Assembly (NCBI GenBank): GCA_023055505.1
Contig: JALIRH010000002.1
Span: 40,218,233-40,282,232 of the forward strand
DNA: 64,000 bases
Source of the DNA: Callipepla californica brunnescens
Taxonomy: Eukaryota; Chordata; Aves; Galliformes; Odontophoridae
Reading direction: 5' to 3'
Position 1 is the stretch's first letter; the number at the start of each line of letters is the position of its first letter. The notes under the pieces were generated by a model. The model did no database searches and was not told where the DNA came from. It was given only the letters and a program-made list of their open reading frames with translations. The translations under genes and the position numbers were made by a program. Shown one piece after another: positions 42,526-54,750 of this stretch.

Positions 42526-45500
42526 TAAGAATTTTCAAAGATGAATTTTCAGAGAGTCTGGTTTACAAGCACAATTGTCCAGCAAATGTTGTTTTTAATT
42601 GCAGAACTTCATAGGCTCCAGCAATTAGTCTGGAAATGTAGTTTTATTATATACATTCTGCACAAGGAGGGTGTATTTCTCTGTTACGCTGTAGGCTTCA
42701 TTTGCTTGTATGTCATCAACCATTAAGTGCCCTCCCAAATAATTCAAAATATTTAACTTAAGCAACTTTAGCACATGTTCCTTAGGGAAATCTTCCAATC
42801 CTTGCCTGATGGTGTTCTCTTTCATTTTGTCTATGTCTTGTGAGCACACGAAGAAAATCCAGAAGAAATAGTTCAGATCTCTGACTTTAATATCATTGAA
42901 TTGCTTCCAAAGATAGAGTACACAGTATTATTTTTGCTTTTTCTTGAGTAATGGGTTATCGTTTATTACAGTCTAGTTATTCAGATCTGAAAATCGCCAC
43001 TTCAGATGCCAGATGTCTCATCATTTGCTGCATTTGGCAGGAGATGGATCCTCAGCTGGCGAAAACTATGGTGAAATCATTCAAGTAAATGAAAGACTGT
43101 CCCATTAATGTTTCCACAGAACATTGATGCATCCAATGGAGGTAGATGATGAGAATTAAACCGCAGCTACATCAATACATCTTAACAGCAGAAGCAGTGT
43201 GGTTACCTCCCATTGTTTTGGTTTCTCTTTAAATCCTCTTTTTAGCGTTTGAAAAATACAGACATACTAAATGGGGGAGATCACACCAGAGTCTAAAGCA
43301 CAAAACATTTTGTGATGTATGCCATCTTATTCTTGGAGGTTACAGAACACATGGATGGGAGATTTTGATCCTATTAGCACTGCATGAATGAAGTGGAAGT
43401 CAGCAAGAAAATGGAGCCTCAAGTGATGACAATAGGAAAGTCAGTTACGTAAGTAATTAACTACAAACATAGGAAAAATACCATTTAATTTACAAGGAAG
43501 TAAGTTTATCCGTGGCCAACTGAACGACAACATTAGCCCTTTGCATCCAGTGCCGCTTGAAATTCTTATGCCATTTTTGATCCCAGATTACCAAAAGACC
43601 AGCAACAAACATAATCTTGTTCAGACAAACCCAGCTCCTGTCCATCAGAATATGGAGTAGCTGTCCTGTGACATGGGCCACTTTGTGGGGTCTAATATGT
43701 CTTCTGTTTTCTTGTGTGCAGAAAATAGCTTTCCATCTGCGCATGTTTTCTGAGAATATAGATACAGAACTTCCAGCTAAATATTTCTGAAATTATTTAA
43801 GATCCAGAGGAGATTAAATGTGAGGATCTGCTACAGCAGCAAACACCACCTGGGGCTGCTTACTGTCCAGTGAAGATTAGATAGATTTAGCAGAAAATAA
43901 AAAGACTCTAGACAATTTGTTCCAGGTGCTACAGATACATCCCCCAAACAGAAAATCTAAGAAAAACACACTGCCTGAGTATGAGGACTTAGAGGCCATT
44001 GGCAAATCAGCTCTCTCACTCTGGCTCTGGGTAATGATTTGTGTCTTTCTGAAATCTTTAAAACACTGTGTGCGTTGGTGCCTCTGTGTTATAGAAAGAG
44101 GAAAGAAAGCAGCAGATGAAATAATTTGATTACTGTGATAGAAAGAATGGGTCACCAAGCCAAGGAAAGTAGAGCAGAATTTAATCGCAGCGGACTGAAG
44201 CTTACAGGTTTTTCTGTCCTTGGGACAGCTCTAGTTAGGTGCAGAGCAGACATCCCCAAACTGCTTTAGCTGACCACCACCATTGGTGGCAGCAGCAGCC
44301 ACCATCACCACCTTGAAGTTAGTGCTGGAGGTTATGGAACCTATGCATTTTTTCACCTTCCAGTTTTTTTAATAAAGGAGTGCATCCCAATTTCATAGCC
44401 ATAAGTAGACTAAAAATGAATGTAATATAACTAAATTACCTTAAATACTCTGCATCAGCTTACTTAGCTGAGAATGGTATCGATAACATGAGTAAGTAAG
44501 GATATTCTCCCACAAAAACAAACAAACAAAAACAGAACAAAATGAATTAAAACAACAACAACAACAACAGCTAACCAATCTAAATTAAAAAGGAGAAAGA
44601 CCAATTGATAAATACACCTGAAGTGATAAGAGTGAGGCCAAAGTTACACTCAGTTTAATGGAACTACCAGATACACAGCTCCTGTGTAGCTAACAGTGGT
44701 GGCTCTGTGATAATTCATGGTCTGAAAAGTAGAAATATAATGACAATTCTATTACAGTCTGTAAGTAGTATATATGTTATTATGCTTCTGAAAGCAATGC
44801 AGTGGATTATATGTTACGTTTTATGTTTCCATAGCAATGATTTATTAACTGTTTAAAACTTACCAAACAACTACAATCTTTTTTTTTTTTTTTCCTCCAA
44901 AGGACCTTAAAAAGCAGCATTTCATTCTTTTTCCCTTCAGATTTCCATCCCAGAAGTTCATCAACATTACAGCAAAAAGGCTCGTTCTCTCCTTGGCTAA
45001 TTTCAGATATTTTACCTTCAAGGAAAAGACCTAAAACATATGTGGCCTTCCAAATTACATTTCAGGAAGTAAAACTGTGCAAAGCTGATTAAGAAATGGC
45101 AAACTGTGATTGAATGCTATGCATTTAATTTGAGTCTTACATTTGTTTTATTCATTGGAATTACCGTTGACTTTGATTGACTTGCTGCTGATACAAATGG
45201 TAGCCCCCTAATTCTGCATTTAACAAAGCCAATGGTAGATGTTATTTCAGTGGGTGCAATTATCCTCTGTTTGTGGAACAGCATGAAATCTGTATGGTTG
45301 AAAGAGCAGAACTGAGATGTTCAGGTCTGCCCACACATCTGGCTGTGGTGCCAAGGAATGATTTTAAGTGTGCTCTGTACAGCTCCTGAAGGAGCATGAA
45401 GGGTTAAGGGCTGAGGCCTCCACGTCAGAGGCCCACCTGCCCTTCTGGCTTCTGTTCCACAAATGCTGTCACAGATTACTTAAACCACCTACATGCTCCT

Positions 45501-46269
45501 ACCTTTGGCCTGCCTCATTCTTTTCATGAAGGGGTGAAGAACTTTTGTTCATATCCAGTCTGATTAGCCAAATGTCACCTTCTGCCTGCTGAAGTTCTAT
45601 ATGGAGAAGCAAGCATCGACCACTGCAGTTGCAGAGGTTGAGGAAGAAGCACACTTTGGTAGGAGTAAGTGCTGCTGAGCTAAGGAGAACTGGTCTCAGA
45701 GACTGGGGAACCTGGAAAGGCTCTGGAAAATCCTCACGTGGAGTCACAGAAAAAAACTGGTGAGCATGCTGGTATTCTGTGATAGCTGCAAGAGAGTGCT
45801 TGGCTATCTGTAAGGTGAGGTTCAGAGGGTGGTGGTCTTTCGGAGGCTGGCGGAAAGAACTAGAAGAATCAGAGCAGTTCCCAGGTGTGTGTTTGGTTTG
45901 AAAAAATATTGAAGTATTCTGGGAGATGTCCTTGTATTTGGGAATTGGATATCATCCCTTAGTTATCTTTGTAACATCAACAGCCTGCACGACCTCTTCT
46001 TTTGTAGAAACAAGAATTAATTAATATAAATTCATATCCAAATGAAAATAAAGAAGTGGGATAAGGTTTCAACTAGCATCATCTGTTTCACCATCAGATT
46101 TTTTACAGGAATGTATATTATAAACAAAATTTTATATATATGTATATATATGTTTTTCTGCATGAAATCTGCGTGAGAGCAGTTTTGGGTAGAGAGGGTT
46201 TTTATGAATTGGTGTTGTTTGGAATTTCTTGAGACTACACAGCTGTCAAGGAGCAAATATTGTAAATTT
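42526..46269. other. Intergenic, no gene recognised
   Basis: AT-rich, with (CAA)n at 44552-44569, a poly-T run at 44879-44893 and AT-rich microsatellite sequence near 46130-46155. Short open frames show no homology I recognise. Confidence 0.45.
44552..44570 (+). repeat. (AAC)n microsatellite
   Basis: Six or so AAC units (aacaacaacaacaacaacag), next to further A/C-rich sequence at 44515-44535. Confidence 0.8.
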
Positions 46270-46680
46270 GTGACTGTGGATTGCTGCTTGGAGGAGGCTC
46301 AGAAAGAGTCTCAAAAGAAGGGCAGTGAAGCAGGTGAGGAGTCTGTAGCAGTCTTAATGGGAAGCAGCTGAGAGAACTTATTGCTCTCTCCAAATACCTG
46401 AAGAGGGTGTGGTGAGGGTTAACCTCCCAGATTACAGTGATAGAATGAGAGATTGCGCCAGGGGAGGTTCAGGTTGGATGTTAGGAATAATTTCTTAGAA
46501 AGGTGATAAGTCATTAGAACAGGCTGCCTAGGGAGGTGGTGGAAACACTATTCCCGGAGGTGTTCAAGAACTGTGTGGATATAGCAACTGAGGGACATGG
46601 TTAGTGGGCATAGTAGGGTTAGGTTGATGGTTGGACTGGATAATAATAGTAATCTTTTCCAACCTCAGTGATTCTGTGGG
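46270..46680 (+). mobile_element. CR1 LINE 3' fragment, degraded
   Basis: It has the CR1 ORF2 end and 3'UTR wording (ttattgctctctccaaatac, then ggctgcctagggaggtggtg) and the tail ccaacctcagtgattctgtg. It has many small deletions against the other copies in the window. Confidence 0.85.
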
Positions 46681-46997
46681 GTTAATGAGGTAGACTTGAA
46701 CCCCTCCACTATCCCCTGCATTGCTGTTTTTAGTGCTGCTGGATGTATGCGTGTTAATTTCACAGAACATAGGGAATTCAGAAGAGGTTGTCTCCAGCAG
46801 ACCCCACAGCACTGTTGCTTGGTGGATCAAGGCTCTCTGCAAGAGTCTGTGGAGCAGCCTCAATTTCTTCACAGCCAATACGGAGCGTTTGGGCCTATGT
46901 GTAGCTATGAGTAGAGCCAAAGTCTGAGCTGTGCACACTTTGGGTTTGCCCGGGTTATGGCAGTCAGATAGGCTGCCTCTTCCCCTCTCCTTATGCA

Positions 46998-47110
46998 GAA
47001 TCATGGAATCAGCAAGGCTAGAAAATTACACATCTAGAACTGTTTCAAGATCATCCAGTCCAACCATCATCCTCAACAGAAAAATGATCTTGAGGGATGG
47101 CTTTTAAAGA
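46998..47110 (-). mobile_element. CR1 LINE 3' tail fragment
   Basis: The plus strand has cagaatcatggaatcagcaa, then agatcatccagtccaaccat, the reversed CR1 tail. It lies 160 bases before the CpG-rich island. Confidence 0.82.
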
Positions 47111-47216
47111 AGCCCTGGGAACATCCCTGTTTTTGCAGTTAGTGTAAGAGGGTTTGGCTTGGTTTTGCCTTTTTTTTTTTACCCCAGTGCTATGGAGTTT
47201 AGAGTCTAGCTTTTTC

Positions 47217-47241
47217 TTTTTTTTTTTTTTTTTTTTTTTTC
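47217..47241 (+). repeat. Poly-T tract
   Basis: About 25 T in a row directly before the CpG-rich island; a shorter T run lies at 47171-47180. Confidence 0.85.
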
Positions 47242-47269
47242 CCCAGCGAGATAGGGACGGCTAGAGATC

Positions 47270-47640
47270 TGCCTTGCAAGAGTCGCGTCATGTGGCTTTA
47301 GGAACGGAACATCCCCTCAGCCGGGCACAAGCCTCACGGCCACAGCCGCTCAGCTCAGCTCAGCGGAGCGCTGCCTCCCAGCTCTCCCTCAGCTTCCCGC
47401 CCTGCAGCACCGCCGCGGGCCGGCTCTACCTGCCCGCGGTCAGCGGCGGGAGGGGCGGCTGAGGGCGGCCCGGAGCCCGCGGGGCCGGTGGGAAACTCGG
47501 AGGAGGGAACCTCCTTCCCGCTTATCCTTGCCCACCCCGCAGCTCCAGGTGCTGCTGCTGTAACAGGGGTCGGAGGTTGTTCGTCGCCCGCCGGGGCTGG
47601 GATGCGTGACATCGACGATACAGGTACGGGAGCGACGGAA
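47270..47640. promoter_or_regulatory. CpG-rich island, probable promoter
   Basis: GC content rises sharply within an AT-rich region and CpG dinucleotides are frequent (gcggtcagcggcgggagggg and similar). A short tandem of agctc units lies near 47349. CpG islands of this kind mark promoters of broadly expressed vertebrate genes. By conserved synteny the next gene after TRAPPC8 is B4GALT6 on the same strand, so this may be its promoter. That assignment is inference, as no coding exon of it was found. Confidence 0.6.
47480..47623 (+). other. Candidate first exon ending at a splice donor
   Basis: Within the CpG island the plus strand ends a GC-rich stretch with atacag/gtacgg, a good donor. An ATG at 47602 begins MRDIDDT and stays open to the donor. 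The start of the exon is unknown. It does not encode the membrane-anchor N-terminus I remember for B4GALT6, so it could be a 5'UTR exon or belong to another transcript. Confidence 0.35.
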
Positions 47641-47859
47641 CTTTTAAAGGAGATGTTTTGTGTTGTGCATCTGCTCCATCCTTCGATGTATTTATTTGTT
47701 TGCTTTGCCTCTCTTTTGAAACGGCAGGTCCGGGATTCAGGGAATTGAGGGAAAGTAGTAGATTGACTTCTGGTAGGCTGCTATCCATCCAGCTGGTGTT
47801 GTTTCTAACGATGTGTCTCAAAGAGTGAAAATCTTCTATGTACTCTCTGAAAATCCCAC

Positions 47860-47890
47860 AAAAAAAAAAAATAAAAAAAAAAAAATAACA
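47860..47890 (+). repeat. A-rich simple repeat
   Basis: About 30 A interrupted by single T, close downstream of the CpG island. Confidence 0.85.
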
Positions 47891-48104
47891 AGGAGAAGGA
47901 GTGCATGAGTGGGATGCTCCTGAGGTTGGGAGGAAGGGTTAGGGTGCCCTGTAGTGGCTTTGGGTGTTTTGTTTTTGAATGTGTTGCTGCCTGTGGCAGA
48001 TTTGGAAATTGTTTCTCTGAGTCTTTGAGCATTTGTTAGGGAAGCTGACGTATAGTTAGTGAAGGTGTGGGATGTGGATTTGTTCCTTAGGTAGACGTCC
48101 TGTT

Positions 48105-48172
48105 CATTGCAGGGGAATTGGACTAGGTGGCCTTTAAGGGTCCCTTCCAACTCAAATGACTGTGATTCTTCA
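48105..48172 (+). mobile_element. CR1 LINE 3' tail fragment
   Basis: It reads gcaggggaattggactaggt, then aagggtcccttccaactcaa and gactgtgattct. Only the last 68 bases of the element remain. Confidence 0.87.
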
Positions 48173-51100
48173 GTCTCTCATAAACCAGTGATGCTTTGAT
48201 TTTTGTTATATTCTCATACGCAGATAAATCACTGCTTTTGGCATTTATCTGCAGGCCAGTGTCAGCCTTTCTCTGGTAATCAGAAAGCACGTGACTTCTG
48301 AATTAGGGTGCTGTGCAGCACTGTGTCGTGCAGCCTATTCGGTTAGTGGTGGTTTATGGAGGTAACTGTAGTCTTTGTATTGGAACAATGCCCACTTAAC
48401 AGCCACAAGGATTTAGATACATATTTTATGCCGAGACTGTACCAGTGATGCTGCTATGTGATTCTGAGCTGGTTTGACTACCATATATTTCAGAAATATG
48501 GGGATCCTGGGCACAGGTCCAGCCTTTCTTGTTGACCAAGGCTGGTGTCATCGCAGTGCGTACATCTTTGGAACAAGTCAAGATCTGTATGGCAAATTAA
48601 TGCATGAATTTTTAAACTACCTGATAAAAGATTAGCAGAGTAAGTGCTAACACTTGTTTCCCTTCACTTCTGCTGCAACTTGTCCTATAGGAAAGGGATA
48701 ATGTCACTTTTTACTTCAGTACGTTCTAATTTTGTTATACATAGAGAAGCAAGATCTCTGTTGTGTGGTGGTGAGAAACGAGGGAGTTGTGCACAGCTCT
48801 CTGTGCAAACTTTCTCAGGGCTCTGGAACAGACTGTAAGGAAGGAAGCAGTTCTATATGTGTAATTTTGTGTGGCACATGTCAAGTGCATGTGGCCTCAG
48901 CCAGGTACAGGGTACAGCAGGGATGTTCTGTGATCAGCTTTCTCCTTCAGGTTGTGAATTGTAAGTGATTCACTCTGGGACAGAAAACAGATTGTAAGGC
49001 AGAACACAAAAGGAAACTGTTCTGTAGGGGAAAATTATTTGAGGTTGCGGAATACATATGTTGAGATGACTGAACCCAAAATTAATTCCCCCCCATCCCT
49101 TTTTGCCTAGCCATTCTCCTTTTCTTCAAACCAGCTGAAGTAATTCATCAAGAAATAGCAATGGAAACATCTGGGAGGAAATATAATCCAGAAATGATTC
49201 TTTTTGCTGAAAATATATTGTGGGGTTTAATGTAGGTCTGCAAGTGCATTCCCTTTAGCACTCTGTAGTGTTTCCCTACGGCATTGAGTCAGGAATCACT
49301 TTAGTCATGCATTTTACTTCTTATAGGAAAGAGTCTTAAGGCAGCAAATTCCCCTGAGCCTGATGCTATGAAGAGGATCTGGGAGATCTGTTACAGCTGC
49401 CCCTGGGGAAGCTCATGGAACAGGAGCTTTTTATGCTTTTCTCCAGACACTTGACATGAGTACTATGATGTCAAGATACTACAGCCAATAGAAATGCAAT
49501 ATGAGGGAGAAGACAGGGCAAATACGTGACTGTCGTATCTTGTTTTAACAAATGAAAAGTGCAAAGCATGTCAGGAGGGCAAGAAGGTAAATTAAGGGAC
49601 AGCTGAAAGAAGCAGTTGAAGACAGTGCAGACATAGATAGAATGCAGTTAGATAGCAGGATTGTACCTGACAAGAAACTGGACAAGGTAAATGAGAGCCA
49701 ACAGAATTCCTTGATTATATACATAAAGATCTCGAAGTGAAAACTGAGTGTTTGTTGTTAAACAAAGTCTTTAAAGGGCTGTTGGAACCACAGTGTGAGA
49801 GCAGCTGTGACCTTCCTACAGGCAGAAAAGGATATTTCCTCATCACCAAAGACTAATGTGAAACAGTGCACGAAGAAAGCCTTTTCTAGCAATGTAGCCA
49901 TGAGCTCCAAAGAAATGAGGAAAGATCACAAGGATAAAGCAGATGTCCTCTGGAGAAAACTTAGCAGAGCAGGACAGGCAGATTCTAAAAGAAGGGCTTT
50001 GCTGTGGTTGAGTGTTACAAGTTTTCAATTTTTAGAGAGAGAACATTATGGAGAGTAGTCTTAGTACATTTTAGCTGTCTAAAAAGATCACATGCATTTT
50101 AAGGTAGGGAACAACAAAGGCTAGCTCGGGTATTAATAGCTGCCTGGTGACAACCACATTTGGATGGCACCTTACTTCCTGGGAGTAAACCCACATCTCT
50201 CCTTCTGTGGGAGAGGATGCAAAAAGGGATTGTGGTGCTGAGACAGAGGAGGCAGATATGTCCTTAGACTGTGATGGGTAATTCTGATAAAATGCTGGTA
50301 CTGAGCCGAACAGTGAAGTACAAGATGGTTTCATAAGATTATCATTTTGTCTGACAGAGAAAGAGAACACACCTTTCAAAGGTAGATTAATCCTGGGAGA
50401 AGAATGGGAGGCAGGCAGACAAAACATCCTTTCTCGTTTCATTTGGAAGTGATAAATGATGAGAATAAAACTGACACTGAAGCAGTGTGGATAGATATCA
50501 CGGTATGAAAACCAACTTGATTATTTCACTGCAATCCCACCCTATCTTGCTACTATTTGTAGTTCTGGTCTCCATGTCCCCAAAACTACGTAAAAGAACT
50601 TTAAAGGGTGCAGTAAAGATCAAAGGTATAGAAAGAATTGCTTACAAGAAGAAATAACTTGCTTGTAGCACCGCTCCCACCGCTTTCCCAATTCCCAGTA
50701 TTCTCTGTTCACTGCTTTCTGTGGCCAAAACGCCAGAATTACAGAGCTTCTAGAGGCAGACATTATTTATGGACAGATTTCCTGGTTTTAGGCTGTGGAT
50801 GGACCTCCAAGCTGGGTCTGCTTCCTTATCAATTTGTGCTTAGTTCACAAATCTTCAAATGATGCCTTCTATGATTTTATAGAGGTTGTATGGGATCCCT
50901 GATGAGGGTTGTGAGGTTTTCTCATGGTGCTTGCCATCTCCTGCATTTCAAAACCTTCCTGACAAAGCAGTGGTGTGCAGAGGAAGCTTGTTCTTGCTGA
51001 ATGAAGTGATTTGGATGTTGGCATACCCTTTTTATTTCTCTTAGATAAAGAGCAGAAGACTGCAGAGTTCAGTACTGCCTCATCAGAAGTGCTGTCATGG

Positions 51101-54044
51101 ACAAACTTTTGGGACATAGTGAAAACAGAATGGAAAAACAGCTCAAAGCTAACAGGGCCTGTTAGATTTTTTTTTTTTTTTTTTAATAATAAAAAGCTTT
51201 AAAATACCTTGCTGTTCAGAAAAACTGATCTTTGATGCAGCTGTGGCAAGGGTTCTGCCTGCTCTCAGAATTCCACACAATGTTTATCTATCAGCACTGT
51301 TAACGGCTGAGAGATGGGGATCTGATCAGTGCAGGAGGTACTAGCTTTTACGACCCACTTTGTCTTTTAATGATTGCTTTTAAACATGTATGGAGGGAAA
51401 AAGCTCTTGCTGAAAGAGTGGAAAATCTATAAAACTGCCAATTTTCAAAGCCACTAGTAACTGCAGAGAGATTCCAGCTTTCATAAATAGACTTAAAAGA
51501 AAAACAGCACACAAAACTTCTGAATTTTTGCCTGATTAAGGAGCAGTGCCAATGTAACAAAGATTTTATACTGGATAAAGAGATTAACTGGAGTTAGTGT
51601 GAACGTTTTAAAGGAAAAAAAAACAGTTGATTGAAGGTATCTAACTTCAAAGCTAAAATTTTCCATCTGTGCATATGGCAGCTCCTGCTCCCTTCCATCT
51701 CCAAAAGCTGTGTGTATTCCTGGCATTTTTTTTATGTGGATGGCACCCGAAAGGCCCAGCATAGCCGACGTTTTGACTTTATTTTGTTAGTGGTTCTCAT
51801 CAGAAAGAGGAACGTGCCTGGTGTTTGTGGTCCAACTGGCAGAAATGCATCCATTTGCACAAGTTCAGTGACGTTTTTCAGAAGCTTCCTGAACATGTTC
51901 CCACCGTGCGCTGAAACTCTTTCCTCTGCCACGTGGTTGTGCATGCCCACAGGGTGGGAGATCTAAGGGAATTCATTCTGTTTCCCAAGACGAAAGATTA
52001 TTTCAAATTCCTTCGTGAAAAAAAAAAAAAATTAAATTAAATATGATGGGAATATATATATGGCACAATGAGCATAAATATCTTTGCCATTATTTTGTTG
52101 AGCATAAGCTGACTTTATGTGGAAAATAATGTGTATATATATATGCTAAGGGGCAAGGTGGTTTATAGAAATCTCACAGTTTTGGGAACTTGCCAAATTA
52201 ACTCTGATCACTGGAAAGTACTACTGGAAAGTAGTTTTTTACCAGCCAGTTATAGCAGTATCTTTTTCCAAGTATAGGCATTCTGTTTCTTGTTCCCACA
52301 ACAGAGTGAGTAATGCTTATCTGCAGCTAATGAGCTAGAGTCATATTTATGGGCCTAAATTTATAAGTTGCTGATATCCCCTGACAAAACAAATATGAGC
52401 TGAACATTCTGCTTAGTGAGGTAAACGTAACAATGAAGCAACAAAAACAGAGACTCAACACCATTTTTCTCACTTACCTGCTAGCGTGCTTAACTCTGAA
52501 GTTGTTGGTATTTTTTTTCCCTGGAAAATCTCAAGACCAGAATTACCGGTGGAACTTTTTATTCTTATATACATTTAGTAAATGTTATATCAGTGCTTTC
52601 CCTTAGAAACTTCTTGTCTGCCCTGGCGATAGGGCTGCAGGGCAGATGATCTGCCTGTGATCAGACATAAAAGGTGAGATCTGAGAACACTCAACACTTA
52701 TTTGAAAGGACAGCTGTGAAAATATTTCTTTATTTCCTCCCCACTCTGCTGTCTCAATCACTGTTACTGACCTGGGAATGTGTTCAGAGACACAAGATCT
52801 CAGCTGCAGCCTAGCACTGGACAGAGTACTTCTTCTGTTCCAGAGAAGCCAAAGTGCTAGGAAGGTGCAAGATGCTAAGAAACTGTGTAGATTTTTGATG
52901 TTGGTGAGGAGAACAGGCTGAGAGAATGTCATGCTAAGAGCTTTTCTATCTTTACTACAGCTATTTATCTGTCTCACAGGTACCTCTGGCTTGCATAAAA
53001 AATAATTTTTGCCAGAGCTGGCCGAAGCAATAAGTTCTTCTTTACAAAAAGATTCTTATTTAATTAAAATAAAAGAATATATATACTTTTTTCAGTGAAA
53101 ATGTAATTTTCTGGCCAGCTATGCAAACAGGCAGCAGTCATAATGAATATGACGTGGCTGAGAGTTTCTGTGTTAGAATGTACTGAAGCTTGTAAGACAG
53201 CGCTACATGACTGAAGTTGTAATTCCCCCAAATTATATGCAAGGGCAACTATGACATTAAAAGGTATTTTGTCAACTTATAAACGCGTGATTCCAAGCTT
53301 TGTGAAGGGTTTCACTGTTCACAGGGGAACGTTGGAATGGACTGGAGGAGCAGAGGTACCTGTCATGCTGTGGTTGCATTGTATGTGTGGTACCTCTTGG
53401 CATTGGATAACACCAAAAACTAGTCAGGCAGTACTTCTGTTTGTTCATAGCTGAGTGATGGCGGCAGTTTCTCTGTTACCAGAAGCCGAGTCAGCTTGTT
53501 TCCTTTTACCTATCAGATTTGAGTATATGAATTCAACAAAAAAGCATTAGGGCTGTCAGGAACAGTTCTTGTCAATAGTGATCAGGATTCGTGCATGGTA
53601 AATATGATTTTTGCCACCCTCCAAACTTCAACTGTAAATTCTTGCAGATATTTTACATCTAAAATAGGCCTTTTTTTGGTCAAATAATCTAACATTTTGC
53701 CAGATATACAACCCTTAGACAGCTGTTTGAGATTTGTCAAGCAACTGCGTGTAATGGACCCAGATTGCTGCAGGAATAAAAATCACTTTGTGTGATTTTT
53801 TTTTTTATCTGCTGATGTCAGTGTGATGCTCACTGCAGCAGGATCAAGATTGTTCCTACTGTGACTGTGTTCTTAGCTCTGGGAATTCCTGGTTAGATCA
53901 CAGAATATTACAAGTTGGTAACACCATTTTTTCAGTAATAATTTTAAATACGTGGGGAAAAAACTAAGAGAGCTCTTGGTTCTTTCAAATGTTTCTTTCA
54001 AATATTACTTGAATATACCATTACTTCTCATCTGCTACTTGAGG
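48173..54044. other. Intergenic or first-intron sequence, no gene recognised
   Basis: Mostly AT-rich. A purine-rich stretch at 49330-50060 keeps a short plus-strand frame (49795-50058) without recognisable homology. Poly-T lies at 51169-51184, poly-A at 52018-52031 and TA microsatellites near 52052 and 52135. Confidence 0.45.
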
Positions 54045-54242
54045 TAGTGAATAGAGTTAAATCCAGCTGGTTGTCCAGTCATGAGTGGTGTTCCCCAGTA
54101 CTGGGGATAGTCAGAGTAATGATTTCAGTCCTGTTTCATATCTTCATAGATGACCTGGGCAAGGGGATTGAGTGCACTCTCAGTAAGTTTGCAGATAACA
54201 CCAAGTTGGAAGGAAGTATCGATCTGCCCAAGGGTAGGAAGA
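54045..54242 (+). mobile_element. CR1 LINE internal fragment (reverse transcriptase active-site region)
   Basis: In decayed frames it encodes the segment around GVPQ and [23 protein letters not shown], then [15 protein letters not shown]. The second aspartate of the active-site FADD is replaced by N (FADN), so this copy would be dead even without its other damage. Confidence 0.9.
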
Positions 54243-54679
54243 TTTACTTTGCTAAGAGTTAAAAAGGCTGCATCTCACCCCTGGCGTCTGAAGGCATTCT
54301 TTAAGTCTTGGGGGAGCATTCCAAAGATGGAACTGAAATGTACAGCTACCGCAAAAACTTGCTGTAATTCCCCTGGTTATTGATGGTGTGGTCTTACTAC
54401 TTTTACTTTGCTTTTATCTTTGTTCTTAAGGAATTATGTAGAAGAGGAAAAAAAGTCCAACCTTGTGATCTCTCTGTGTTTAATAAAGCACGATAGAGAA
54501 TATGCAACAGGAGGTGATGTTCAAGAATGTGCAGCACTTTTTATAAATTTGATTTTCACTGCTGGGCTTTATGAAAAAATATGAAAAACTGCAATTTAAG
54601 GAGCTGGAGAATCTGTTACCAAAGTAAATCTCCTTTAGGTGTAACAATAATATGATACAACAGTGCACTAACAGTAGCA

Positions 54680-54750
54680 CTGAAGCAGGCTGCCCAGGGA
54701 GGTTGTGGCATCTCCTTCTCTGGAGATATTCAAGACCAGTACGATGCCAA
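54680..54750 (+). mobile_element. CR1 LINE 3'UTR fragment, probably same insertion as 54045
   Basis: It reads caggctgcccagggaggttg, then tctccttctctggagatatt, in the same orientation as the 54045-54242 piece. The 440 bases between them are not CR1, and more than 1 kb of element is missing, so deletion and replacement have occurred. Confidence 0.75.

Noticed and set aside
43490..44158. Cluster of short open frames on both strands
   Set aside because: None exceeds about 95 codons, none resembles a known family, and they overlap each other on opposite strands.
46130..46155. TA-rich run as a hairpin or regulatory element
   Set aside because: Simple alternating TA/TG sequence, best explained as a microsatellite.
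47274..47612. GC-rich open frames on both strands in the CpG island
   Set aside because: High GC content lowers stop frequency. The translations are alanine, proline and glycine-rich with no domain, so coding was not called.
47480..47623. Coding first exon of B4GALT6
   Set aside because: The remembered N-terminal membrane anchor of B4GALT6 (SLLAFIFFFSLSSS-like) is not encoded in any frame here, so only a non-coding or alternative exon is possible.
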